From: Pollenia angustigena
Lineage: Eukaryota; Arthropoda; Insecta; Diptera; Polleniidae
Reading direction: 5' to 3'
Assembly: GCA_930367215.1 (NCBI GenBank)
Contig: OV884056.1
Coordinates: 127,384,845-127,448,844 of the forward strand
Length of the DNA: 64,000 nucleotides
In this document: in pieces, positions 1-9,734 of the stretch
Numbering within the stretch: position 1 is the first letter of the stretch
Layout of the letters: each line of letters starts with the position of its first letter
Position numbers and translations under genes: made by a program
The notes under the pieces: model-generated
The model's input: the letters and a program-made list of their open reading frames with translations, nothing else
Told to the model about the DNA's origin: nothing
Database searches by the model: none

Positions 1-2125
1 TTAATGATGCCGTGCTAGGTCGTTGTGTTCGAACGACACCTAGCAATGTCAAATGGTGGACGGGCGAGTTGGAGCGGACAAAAAGGTCCGTCAGGCACCT
101 CAGGAGGTTGTTCCAGAGGGCCAGACGTGCCGGTTCTGACGATCTCGCTTTGCGCAAGTCCACTTATTTGTCTGCCCTAAAGACGTACAAGGACATGATT
201 CTTAGGATAAAGGGGGACGATTGGAGGAGATTCGTACATGACAACAGGGATGACCCTTGGGGTACGGTTTACCGTATTTGCAGGGGTAGGAGAAAAGTAG
301 CTGACGTTGCTTGCCTCCGGGTTGACAATGTTGAATTATTCTCTTGGAGGGAATGTGCTGACACACTGTTGGGGGTTTTCTTCCCAGGGACGGAGGTAGT
401 TGATCGTTCCCCTGTTATACGGGATTCGGTCGGCCCTCCCGACTTGGAAAGGTCGGAGGCTTCGGACAGTATTTGCCGTGTCAAGAGTAGGAAATCGCCG
501 GGTATTGATGGTATGACTGGAGAGATGGTTAAGGCCATATGGAAGGCCATACCGGAATACTTGGAGTCAATCTTTGGGAAGTGTCTGAGTGAGGGCTATT
601 TCCCTAGGGCCTGGAAGTCTGCTCGTGTTGTTGTTCTCCTGATAGAGTGAGGAATGATCCTCGCTCTTATCGGGGCATCAGTCTCCTCCCAGTACTTGGA
701 AAAGTGCTTGAGAGGATAATGGTGACGCGACTGAAGGAGGATAGCACTGAGCCGACTTCTGAGTACCAGTTTGTATTTAGGGTGGTTAGATCCGTAGAAA
801 CTGCGTGGCCACTCCACTGGAATGCGGTTCATGACAGACTACGTAGTGTTGGTTGTCGTGAGCTTGACTTGTGGAGAATTTACATTAGCTGCAGAAAAGC
901 TTGTGTGGTTGGTGCCAGCGGCACAGCTTGGAGGGACGTAACTCGGGGGTGCCCGCAGGGTTCTGTCTGTGGTCCTGTTATATGGAACCTCATGATGGAT
1001 CCGTTGTTGGCACGTCTGAGCCGTTTCTGCAATCTGTGCGCATATGCAGATGATTTGCTTGTTTTGCTCGAGGGACAGTCTCGTGCTGTTCTGGAGGCGA
1101 AGGGTGAGCAGGTCATGCGCATAGTTAATGAATGGGGTGCACAAGTCGGTGTTGAGATTAATCTTGACAAGACTGTGATATTGGTGCTCAAGGGCAGATT
1201 GTCTAGTGCACGTCCTCCTGTCATTAAGTCTGGTATCGTTAGTCTCAGATATGTGACTCAGGTCAAGTATCTGGGAATAATGATGGGTGAGCGGATGAAC
1301 TTTTTGGTTCATCTTGCTCATGTAAGGGAGAAGCTGACTGCTGTCGTTGGTAAGGTCAAACGCATACTGAGGAGTGACTGGGGCCTCAGCAGGCGTGCTG
1401 TTCGAACCATTTATGGCGGGCAGTTCGTTGCATGCGCAGCGTATGGTGCGCCTGTATGGTACGAAACAGTTATGACTGTTGTTGGTCGCAAAAAGGTGCT
1501 TACTTGTTAGAGGGTTGCTATGCTTGCTTGCATGCCGGTCTGTCGTACTGTTTCTACGGATGCTCTTCAGGTCTTGCTGGGTGCAGCTCCCCTTGACTTA
1601 GAGGTGATACGCCGTGCTATCGCCTATAAGATCAAGAAGGGGTTGCCACTTCTTGCGCATGATTGGCTTTCTGCTGTTGACGTGGTGAATAGGGAGAGTA
1701 GGGAAATCAAGGTGATGTTAGCCGATCACCTTGATTCTAGGTGGAGGACACACTGGACGGACTCTGACAAGCGTTGTGTCACGTATGCTTTTATACGGGA
1801 TGCGCCCTTCGTACGCGGGCGCCCAGATTTTGGCTTCGGCCTTAGTCTGGGGTTCTTACTGAAGGGACATGGCTCACTTAATGCATTTTTGCATAAGAGG
1901 GCCTTGTCGGACACTTCGGACTGTGGGTGTGGGAGGGGAACCGAGGACGTATGGCACGTTATTGCTGAGTGTCATTACTATGATGACATTAGGGACTTAG
2001 ATAGTATGGGCATCACTCATACTGGGGCGGGTTGGGATTATAGTAGGGCCTTAGAGGACGATCGGATGTTGGGGAGGTTGCGGCAATTTGCCCAGGAGGT
2101 TTTTACTAGGAGAAGACGGAGTTAG
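1..2125 (+). pseudogene. ORF2 remnant of B1: reverse transcriptase and C-terminal zinc finger, broken
   Basis: ORF2 of R1 elements encodes the endonuclease and reverse transcriptase for target-primed reverse transcription. Seen here are the basic linker, the thumb-side motifs, the RT signatures RGCPQGS and YADD, and a C-terminal CxCx8Hx4C finger. Reading is interrupted by a 10-base deletion near 642 (frameshift) and an in-frame net loss of 81 bases near 814. The latter removes RT motif A with its catalytic Asp (present in B5 as VDFKGAFD). A TAG stop ends the frame at 1508-1510, and the frame is open again to 2125. It cannot encode an active RT. The same three lesions occur in B2. Confidence 0.9.
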
Positions 2126-3157
2126 TGGAGGCGGTTACTCACAGTCATCTGCAAACCGACGTTTGCGGATATCGTCTAACTGTCCGCTCTGCATATTTCA
2201 TGCTGTTGTTTCTGAGGTCGGTTGCTGATTATGGTGGATCTTACTGATTTGATGGATGGCAATTTGTCCTGGCTGCTGTTGCTTGTGCCGTGGCATTTTC
2301 ACCTCTGGCTTCCTTGGGGGCTGGAGATGGGAATTTCGTGGTGGAGTAGCGGCAAGCTGTGACTGATTCCGGAACGACCCCCTGCTCTACGTTTCTGTAT
2401 ATTTGCTGCTGTCCTACCGTTGTTACGACGTTGCTGGGCATTTGTGACCATTGAGTCTCTCGTGAGGGTGACTGTGTTTATTTTTGTCCTTGTGGTCATT
2501 GTTTGTGCGTGATGTCCCTTGCTGGTGTCACGCGAGGTGGCCAAAGTGTCGCTCGTGAGAGCGGCTGTTTATTGTTTTTGTGTATCGTCTATGGTGCTGT
2601 ATAGTCCCTTTATGTGGATGTATGTACCAGTGTCGCTGTGTCGCAGTTTGCAGTGTAGCTGTGTTGCTGTGTTGCTGGTTGCTGTCGTGTGTGCTGCAGT
2701 CTGCTGTGGGCAACCAGTCCCGGTACCGTTTGGGGTCCAACTGGTAGTAGTTTAGGCTACGAAGCTGACCGAAGTCTTTATTCGGTGCCACGGGAACCAG
2801 GGTGCCCTTGGGACCTCGGTCCCAACCTGGTTATGGTGAGGCCCCTTCGGGGGAGTAACGTGGTGGTTGTGGTTTAATACCCATATCGCGGGTAGAGTAA
2901 TTTATTGCTCGGTGTGGAGTTGCATTGCAACCGGTTGCCATTTGACCATAAAATGGTAGGAGTGTTAGATAGGCTCCGCCCTTCACCGAGGGGGATGAAG
3001 TGTCCAAATACACGGATTCGAAGTCGGTACCCTTGCTCTGGTGTCACAGTTTGTGGCGAAGGAGGAAGGGGGCGATGGTCACGCATGTTTTGACCTTGTG
3101 TTAAGAGCACCGTGAGGAAAGGTCTTCGGACGATGATCACGTAAAACCGGACAAATC
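2126..3157 (+). other. 3' UTR of B1 with conserved hairpins
   Basis: There is no credible coding here. The first 580 bases are a G/T-rich stretch with GTTGCTG-type short repeats of variable number between copies. From about 2714 the sequence aligns with the family A 3' UTR and can fold into a string of hairpins: ACCGAA 2768-2773 with TTCGGT 2781-2786; GCCACG 2787-2792 with CGTGGT 2859-2864; AACCAGG 2795-2801 with CCTGGTT 2826-2832; TTGGGAC 2808-2814 with GTCCCAA 2819-2825; CCCC-TTCG-GGGG 2842-2853; GTCACA 3043-3048 with TGTGGC 3052-3057. The stem pairings are read directly. The role in binding the RT at the 3' end is inferred from what is known for R2. Confidence 0.75.
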
Positions 3158-3171
3158 TGTCCCTATCTACT
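3158..3171 (+). repeat. 28S rDNA-derived R1 target-site duplication, B1/A1 boundary
   Basis: The 14 bases TGTCCCTATCTACT match the 28S rRNA gene segment that R1 elements duplicate on insertion. It directly follows the B 3' end (CCGGACAAATC) and precedes the A 5' end (CAGTTGACTG). Only one copy lies between the two elements, serving as 3' flank of one and 5' flank of the next. The match to the R1 target is from memory of the conserved 28S sequence. Confidence 0.9.
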
Positions 3172-3990
3172 CAGTTGACTGATTTGAAGTGTGCGGACGT
3201 GTTCGCGGCTAAAATTGTGTGTTAAAAGTTGATTTTTTGTAATATTTTCTGTTTTTCTTAAAATCGAAAGTAGTTTACGGTTTGTGTGTGTTTTCAGGTA
3301 AACCTGAATATCGTTTTGTGTCTGTTATCTGCTTGTGCGTCATTTTTCTCAGAATTGTGTAATATTTGTGTCTTACATTATTGTAGCATACTTTATTGCC
3401 CCTTTGTGCGAGAAATTCGTGGAAGCAGGTAATAAACTGCGTGTGCGCGTTTATTGCCCTTTTCAGGGCATTGTGTGTGTTAAGTGAAAGTGCTTGCTGC
3501 TGTATTTTTATTGCCGTAAGTGATTTTTGCTTATTTTGTTTTGTTTATTTTATTGCTTTTTGTGTGTGGGATTAAAATCTGTTAGTTTTTATTTTCCTGG
3601 GATTGTCCGTTGTTCACTGTAAGCGCTTTATTGCCTTGCAGGTGTTCTTTCGTTGTGTCGTGTGTTTTTGTCCGTTTATTACCACAAGTGGATTAACTGC
3701 TTTGTGTGTTTTAATTCTCGGTACTACGTTTGTCCGTTGTTCACTGTAAGCGTATTATTGCTTTGCAGGTGTTCTTTCGTGTGTTTTGTCCGTTTATTAC
3801 TACAAGTAGCTTAGCTGCTTGTGGGTTTTAAATTTCGTGGTATTTGCTGTCTTGTGTTGTCTTGTTTTACGGTTGTCGTTAATCTCTGTGAGTGCTTAAT
3901 TGCCTTGCGTGAGTTTTGCTGTGTTGTCTGTCTATTTTGCCCTTGCTATTCCTTGTCCGTGAGTAAGATTGTGATTTTTATTGCTGTCTG
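3172..3990 (+). promoter_or_regulatory. Family A 5' leader with possible internal promoter
   Basis: This is a T/G-rich leader with no convincing reading frame. The first bases give an initiator-like TCAGTT that uses the last T of the target duplication (3171-3176). GGACGTG at 3195-3201 resembles the downstream promoter element of insect TATA-less promoters, though about five bases closer than the usual +28. TTTATTGCC-like words recur at about 3392, 3450, 3507, 3627 and, with one change, near 3548, 3752 and 3980. Internal promoters are the rule in non-LTR elements; activity here is inferred only. Confidence 0.5.
3603..3856 (+). repeat. 127-base tandem repeat in the family A 5' leader, two copies
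   Basis: Copy one starts TTGTCCGTTGTTCACTGTAAG at 3603 (less its final base) and copy two at 3730. Both contain TTCACTGTAAGCG, then TTGCAGG, GTTCTTTCGT and GTCCGTTTATTAC, and they differ by small substitutions and gaps. The pair is present at the same place in every A copy with a 5' leader (A1, A2, A3, A5, A7), so it belongs to the family. GTAAG and TTGCAGG look like splice signals, but the distance within one repeat is too short for an intron. Confidence 0.8.
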
Positions 3991-5422
3991 ATGTCGGTCG
4001 TAGTGAAGCGTAAGGGGGAAAAGGCGAAAGGTCGCGTTGATGGGAAATCCGTTTCTGGGAATAAGGATAGTATTAGCTGTATGTCTGATGGTTTGTCTGT
4101 GAGTGAGTTTGAGGGTGATAGTTTCAAGCGACCAAGGGTTGTTTCACTGTTAGAGACTGTGGGTGGGGTGGCTGTAGCAGAGTCGTCTGCTATGGATACG
4201 GTACATGAGTCTGCTAATGAGGAGAAGTGAAATTGCTGATGAAGAAGAAGAAGAAGGTTGAAGGTAAAGGTGAGGGTGTTGGCGTTAGTGATTTTGTCCG
4301 TGGTCCGAAGGTTGGTACTGGTTTGAACGTGGGTATGCGTGAAATACATAGTGAGCTAGTTAGTTATTTGAAGAGTAAAGGTATTGCTGCGGAGGTTATT
4401 TTAGGTGCCCGTGAGATAACGGCTAGGTTTGATGGGTTGTTGGTAGAGTCCATGCTGGCGAATGAGCGCCTTAGGGGTAAGGTTGATGCTCTAGAGGGTA
4501 TTTCTGGTAAGGGGCGGGTTAATTCTTCTCCTGTTGTTTTAGGTCCTGAGTTGTTCGCTAAAAAGGTGGTGTCGGTTGCGTCTCTTGGTAAATTGTCTAC
4601 TAGTAGTCAGGTGGTTTCTAAGCCGCAAGTGTCTGTTGATGGTCAGAGTTTCTCTAGTCCGAAAGTGCCTGTTCCAATGGCGGTTCCCAAGCCGGTTGAG
4701 ACTTGGTCGCTTGTCGTTAAAGGGAAACCTGGGGTTTCTTCAAAGGAGGTGATGGATAAGGTTAAGGGTGAGGTCGGTCCTACACTAGGCGTGCGTGTGC
4801 ATGACCTTTTTGCTTTACGCATTGGTGGGGCTGTAATGAGAATCCCCTCTGTAGCTGAGAGGGATAAGGTTTTGGCGAACAAAAGGTTCAGTGAGATTGG
4901 TCTTGAGGTTGAAGTAAGGGACAAGTTAGGGCCAAGGGTGGTCGTGGAAAAGGTTCCTAGTGAAGTTTCGGTAGATGACTTCATGTCGGATTTGTATGGA
5001 TTTAATTTCAATAGGTTGTTGAGTTTTGATGAGTTTAAAGGGGAAGTACGGCTTGTTTCAAGTCCATGGAAGGCTACAGGTGGTTCTGTTAGTGTCATTT
5101 TAGAAGGTAGTGCTCGGGCTATGCAGCATTTGCTGGCTGTGGACCGGTGCTACATAAAGTGGTTTGCGCTCAGGGTTCGCGAGTATGCTCAAATACGGGT
5201 TTGCCATCGTTGCATGGGCTTTGACCATGTGGTTAGGGAATGCAAGGCTAAGCAGGATATTTGTCGGCATTGTGGGCAGGCTGGGCACGTGGCTTCACGC
5301 TGTGAGTCCGGTATTCGTTGTCGAAATTGTGCGTTGAGGGGTCAGCCTGCTGACCACTTAATGCTGTCTGTTGAATGCCGATGTACGGGGCTAGGCTAGC
5401 TAGGGAGAATTGAAGGCATTAA
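3991..5422 (+). pseudogene. ORF1 (gag-like) of A1, frameshifted
   Basis: ORF1 proteins of R1 elements bind the element RNA and form particles with it. The start is ATG at 3991 (MSVVVKRKGEK), a basic N-terminus with likely nuclear-localisation character (KLLMKKKKKVEGKG further in). A central block (VETWSLVVKGKPGVSSKEV...LGVRVHDL...) matches the fold preceding zinc knuckles in R1-type ORF1 proteins. Two CX2CX4HX4C knuckles and one CX2CX8HX5C knuckle follow at about 5204-5373. A 7-base deletion at about 4228 shifts the frame after 79 codons, and reading resumes in another frame at 4227-5399. A one-base loss near 5377 garbles the last residues, so the original stop TAA at 5420-5422 is bypassed. 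Confidence 0.88.
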
Positions 5423-5423
5423 T

Positions 5424-8348
5424 ATGGATAGTACGAATTTCAGCTGGCTGGCCAGCTTAGGGGTCTTCCTAGGGGTTTACGTATTTTTACGGATGTTGGG
5501 CGTAAGGCAGCTGTTATAGTAACAGATTCGGCAATTGACTGCACTATGGCGAGTTCTTCGGAATTCGGCGTGTGTATTTCTGCTGAGGGTGCTTTTGGTA
5601 GGGTATTTTTGTGTAGTTTATATTGTAGGTTTGGTGATCCGTTGGAACCATATTTAGATTATATGGAATCAGTGCTGTTCCTGGCGGGTGGATTTCCACT
5701 GATTTTTGGCCTTAACGCGAATGCCTGTTCTCATATGTGGTTTAGTAAGATGAGTAGGAGCGCTCCTGCACATCAAAGTTATGCCCGAGGACTGGTGCTT
5801 AGCGAGTGGCTGATCGCCAATAATGCTCATGTTTTAAATGAGCCGAGCGATCTGTATATTTTCGATGGTCCCTGCGGTTCAAGTGATATTGATGTTAGTT
5901 TAGCGAATAGTATAGCTAGGACAGGTTTCACTTTTAGTTGGTCTCATTGAGGTTGTGGTCAGTCATACGCAGCGTGTTGTGGTGGACAATGACCTCCGTC
6001 ATTGGGGTCGTCCTAGTGTTAGTTGGGACAACTATGCTGTATTTTTCAGGGAAATGGTGTTAGAAACATCCTTGGCAGATTTTTCAAATCTGTCTGTGGA
6101 TAAGCAGGTTGCTAAGGTAGATGAGTGGCTAGTGTATTCGAATGATACGATTTTAGGTCGGCAGCGTAGGCGTAAGTTTGGTAAAGTAAAGTGGTGGACT
6201 CGAGACCTGACTGAAATGCGTCGGGGTGTCCGTCGTCTCAGGGTTTCGTACCAGAGAGGCCGGCGTACTGGCGCAGATGATTTAGCTCAAAGAAAAGCCA
6301 CTTATAGTGCTGGACTTAGGGCTTACAAGGATGCTATTGTTAGGGTTAAAGAGGCTGAGTGGAGGGATTTCGTTAGGGAAAATGCTGATGACCCTTGGGG
6401 TAGGGTTTATAAGATTTGTAGGGGTAAGGGTGGGCGATCTGAGGTTGCTTCTCTTACCGTTGATGGTAGTGTTTTGTCTTCATGGAAAGAGTGCATGGAT
6501 GCTTTGATGGCAAATTTCTTTCCGGGGTCGGTTGATCAGTTGCCGCCAGTCTTACTGAACGGCATTGATCCTCCACCCTTGGAGGGGGATGAAGTCACTC
6601 AAAGCGTTCAGCAGGTGAGGTGTAGAAAGTCTCCTGGTATGGACGGAATGACTGGAGAAATGTGTAAAAGCATTTTTAAGGCCATTCCTGAGTATTTGGA
6701 GGTTTTGTTCGGTAGATGTTTGGCTGAAGGTTATTTTCCTGTGGCTTGGAAAACAGCTCGTGTTGTGGTGCTGCTTAAGTCTCCCGATAAGATTAGGAGT
6801 AATCCTGGATCTTATCGGGGCATCAGTTTGCTTCCAGTGCTTGGAAAAGTACTGGAGAGAATTATGGTGTCTCGACTTGGGCAGCTAAATGATGCGGCTA
6901 TATCTGAGCTTCAGTTTGGTTTTAGGCAAGGTAAAAGTGTTGAGGACGCGTTGCTTCATGTTCGCAATTGTGTCAGTACTGCTACTTCTAAATATGTTTT
7001 AGGCATATTTGTTGATTTCAGGGGTGCTTTCGACCATTTGCAGTGGGGTGCTATAATAAGTCGGTTAGAGGCGATTGGTTGTCGTGAGATTGGTATTTGG
7101 CGCAGTTATTTTGAGGATAGAAAAGCGTGTGTGGTAGGTGGAAATGGCACTGTTTGGCGGAATGTTGTGAGGGGCTGTCCGCAGGGGTCCATCTGTGGTC
7201 CATTTATTTGGAACCTCATGATGGACACTCTGTTGAGGTCACTTGCGATTTCCTACAAACTGTGTGCATATGCTGATGATCTGGTCATCCTTATCGAGGG
7301 TCAAAATCGTGTTGATCTTGAGACTAGGGGTGGGCAGGCCATGGATATTGTAGAGTCGTGGAGTCGAAGAGTAGGTGTTGAGGTATCGCGTGAGAAGACG
7401 GTGATGATGCTTTTGAAAGGTAGATTAGCTAGGTCGCCGATTGTAGTCTCTGGTGACACTGGTCTCAGATATGTGACTGAGGTAAAGTATTTGGGACTAG
7501 TGTTAGCTGAGAGGATTAATTTTAAAGTTCATCTTCCATACATCAGGGGGAAGTTGGCTTCGGTTGCAGGTGTACTTAGGCGCATTTTAAGGAGCGATTG
7601 GGGTCTCAGCAGACGTGCAGTGCGTACCATATATGAAGGGCTATTTGTTGCTTGTTGAACATTTGGTGATCCAGTATGGTATGAAACTGTCATGACTGGT
7701 TTGGGTAGGGACAAGATTTTTACAGTTCAGAGAATTGCCTTGCTGGCATCTCTGCCTGTTTGTAGGACTGTCTCTACTGAGGCCTTGCAGGTGTTGTTAG
7801 GTGTTGTGCCCTTAGATTTAGAGGTAATCCGTAGGGCTGTTGCTTTTAAGCTTCGAAAGGGGTAACCTCTTTCAAGCTCTGATTGGGTTTCTGCTGATGA
7901 GGTGGCTGGTTTGGAAAGAAAACGCATTAAGGAGGTTTTAGATGGTTGTGTTGTTGATAGGTCGCAAAGAAGGTGGGAGGTTTCTACGAAAGGTCGTGTA
8001 ACATTTTCGTTTATACGAAATGTCAGGTTTGTTAGAGACAATCCTCATTTCAGCTTTGGGCTTGGTCTGGGTTTCTTTTTGACTGGACACGGTACCTTTA
8101 ATGCATTTTTGCATGAAAGGGGTGCCAGATCGTCCAGATGTTCGTGCGGAGCTGATTCTGCGGATTGGCTTCATTTGTTAACAGTGTGTCCTCTTTTTAA
8201 TGAGGCTAGGGATTTAGGTGGCATGGGAATTGTCCATATTGGTGATATGTATGACTTAAGCAGTGTTCTGGCCAGTCCTCGCACCTCGCAATTGCTTGGT
8301 GATTTCACGAGGATTGTACTAAATACGAGGAGGAATGGTGGGCCTTAG
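5424..8348 (+). pseudogene. ORF2 of A1: APE endonuclease-RT, multiply broken
   Basis: The ATG lies one base after the ORF1 stop. Relative to A3, a net 106-base deletion at about 5442-5446 removes the endonuclease Asn and Glu motifs. A 35-base deletion near 5944 removes the SDH motif, and the remaining LDANA motif reads LNANA. The RT part is open from 5955 to 7658, with KSPGMDGMTGE, GISLLPVLGKVLERI, FVDFRGAFDH, RGCPQGSICGP and CAYADD, so the catalytic core is present. A TGA at 7656-7658 and a TAA at 7863-7865 interrupt it before the C-terminal CxCx8Hx4C finger (about 8139-8189). Frame is open to 8348. No active endonuclease could be made. Confidence 0.9.
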
Positions 8349-8820
8349 GCCTTAGGTTTGTTGAAGGTGTCATTGTATGTTCTCACCCGTAGTTTGGTTT
8401 TTGCTCATGACCTGGGTTTTTATCGACTGGACATGACTCTTGTGATGCATTTTGCATGGCGGGGGCCTGTCCGAGTCGTCTAGGTTATTGTGAGGGACTT
8501 ATTCTGCGGTTGAGGGCATATTTTGAAGGGAAGTATATTCTGTATTGGTGCTTGTGAGGTATAGTAGGCCTTAGGCCTTAGGTCTGTTCGGGTGGTCATA
8601 GCGTGTGGCTTGTCTGTACTTTGGCTTCGGACTTAATCTGGGTTTTACCGACTGGACATGTTTCTTCTATGCATATTGCATGGTGGCTGCTTGTCTGAGT
8701 CGTCCAGGTTTTGTTCGGGGTTATTGCTGCAGATGGGTTACATGTTTTTGGCGGGAAGGTATATTCGGGGGTTCATCAACACCTCTTCGATGCTTTGCAT
8801 TATTGGTGTGTTGATGCTTT
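8349..8820 (+). repeat. Family A 3' UTR module: two degenerate copies of the ORF2 C-terminal coding region
   Basis: Words from the ORF2 end recur twice in the 3' UTR. GACTGGACA starts at 8081 (ORF2), 8425 and 8650. Each is followed by ATGCAT-TTGCAT, then a GTCGTC-AG word and a TTNTGC-type word in the same order. GGCCTTAGGCCTTAGGT precedes the two UTR copies at 8341 and 8567, giving a period of about 226. The second copy still contains a frame reading YFGFGLNLGF, close to the FGFGLSLGF of family B ORF2. The UTR copies lack about 120 bases of the ORF2 end. The module is present in A1, A2, A4, A6 and A7. Confidence 0.75.
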
Positions 8821-9305
8821 TTAAACAGCGTCCACTTCGGTGGAACGGTCACCAGTCCGGAACTATTTTGGAGTTCAACTGGTAGTAGTCTTTGGCTACG
8901 AAGCTGACCGGAGTCTTTATCTGGTACCACGGGAACCAGGACGCCCTTGGAATTACGATTCCAACCTGGTTAATGGTGAGGCCCCTTTCGGGGAGTAACG
9001 TGGTGGCTGTGGTTTAATGCCCAAAGCGCGAGTAGAGTAATTTATTGCTCGATGTGGAGTTGCATTGCAATTATTTAATGCTGTTATTCAAAGAACAGAA
9101 GGAGTTTTAGATAGGCTCCGCACCTCACCAAGGTGGAAGCACAATGTCCAAAATACATTGCCTTCGTTATGGTACCTTTACTCCAATGGCCACAGCTTCG
9201 TGGCGGGAGGTTTAAAGGGAACGGTGGTAAACGTTTTTACCCAGTGGCTAAGACCCACCATGCAATTATGTCATAGTACAGGTAAGCATGTAAAACGCGG
9301 ACTTC
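8821..9305 (+). other. Structured 3' end of A1, shared with family B
   Basis: This part aligns with the family B 3' end and forms the same hairpins with different bases: ACCGGA 8907-8912 with TCTGGT 8920-8925; ACCACG 8926-8931 with CGTGGT 8999-9004; AACCAGG 8934-8940 with CCTGGTT 8965-8971; TTGGAAT 8947-8953 with ATTCCAA 8958-8964; CCCC 8982-8985 with GGGG 8990-8993; CACCT 9121-9125 with AGGTG 9131-9135; CAATGT 9142-9147 with ACATTG 9155-9160; CCTTTA 9175-9180 with TAAAGG 9213-9218, enclosing GCCAC/GTGGC 9189-9204. The element ends GCATGTAAAACGCGGACTTC, a tail also seen in the truncated fragments at 63150-63300. Confidence 0.78.
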
Positions 9306-9319
9306 TGTCCCTATCTACT
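9306..9319 (+). repeat. 28S rDNA-derived R1 target-site duplication, A1/B2 boundary
   Basis: Exact TGTCCCTATCTACT between the A 3' tail and the B 5' start CACTTTGTAG. Confidence 0.9.
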
Positions 9320-9734
9320 CACTTTGTAGTGTGACGTTGAACTGTGCGGACGCGTTATTTTGCTAGTGCTCAAAGTTGAAATTGCGATTGAAAATTTCAG
9401 TGATATAGACATTGTGAACAATTGTGATTTTGGTGTGAAAAATTGACGGTGAGTCTTGGCTATCTGAGGGTGGTCAAATTTTTCAGATCGGTTAGCGGAT
9501 GCCGAAGATATACGCGGATAAAATTTCGGTATGTTATTTTATTTCGGTGTGGGTTTTTAATTTTGGCGGCGTTCGTTTGTCGATAATGGCGGCGTCAGAT
9601 TTTATTTATCGATACTGTGTTTACACGAGGGTATTTTTGTGACGAGCAAAAGATTTTGTCGCGACATCGCTAACTACTGACATTTCTGTCAGAGTGCGGT
9701 TCATTCGTGGTGATTGATATTTTTGGACTTTTGG
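9320..9734 (+). promoter_or_regulatory. Family B 5' leader, truncated by the ORF1 deletion
   Basis: The leader begins CACTTTGTAGTGTGACG. With the preceding T of the target duplication it reads TCACTT, an initiator-like start. GGACGCG at 9348-9354 then begins at +28 counted from the A, exactly where a downstream promoter element is expected. TGTGCGGACG (9343-9352) is shared with the family A leader. At about 9734 the sequence jumps from leader to the middle of ORF1, with loss of the ORF1 start codon. The promoter reading is inference. Confidence 0.5.

Larger units (their letters stand above)
1..3157 (+). mobile_element. R1-clade retrotransposon, family B, copy B1 (5' part outside window)
   Basis: This is the 3' part of a family B element. 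The window begins inside the linker between the endonuclease and reverse transcriptase of ORF2 and runs through the rest of ORF2 and the whole 3' UTR to the rDNA-derived target duplication. It appears the same base for base as the matching part of B2, 11,556 bases downstream, including every disabling mutation. That makes it a recent copy by tandem duplication rather than an independent insertion. Confidence 0.9.
3172..9305 (+). mobile_element. R1-clade retrotransposon, family A, copy A1 (defective, full-length)
   Basis: The element is 6,134 bases from CAGTTGACTG, directly after the target duplication, to GCGGACTTC, directly before the next one. Layout: 5' leader 3172-3990, ORF1 3991-5422, one spacer base, ORF2 5424-8348, 3' UTR 8349-9305. 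Both ORFs are disabled. Length and order fit R1, which usually has two ORFs and an ORF2 of about 1,000 residues. A2 is nearly the same sequence; A3, A5 and A7 belong to a second subgroup with different lesions. Confidence 0.92.

Noticed and set aside
839..1321. Antisense frames over the RT domain (also 12395-12877, 59364-59846)
   Set aside because: Opposite-strand shadows of conserved RT coding; no motif of their own.
2519..2877. Small hydrophobic frames in the family B 3' UTR
   Set aside because: Product of GTTGCTG-type repeats and of the structured region; length changes with repeat number.
3158..3171. A real 28S rRNA gene fragment
   Set aside because: Only the 14-base duplication is present; neither the upstream nor downstream 28S bases occur at any boundary.
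8605..8885. Small frames in the family A 3' UTR that look like membrane peptides
   Set aside because: They are decayed copies of the ORF2 C-terminal region read in shifted frames, not genes.
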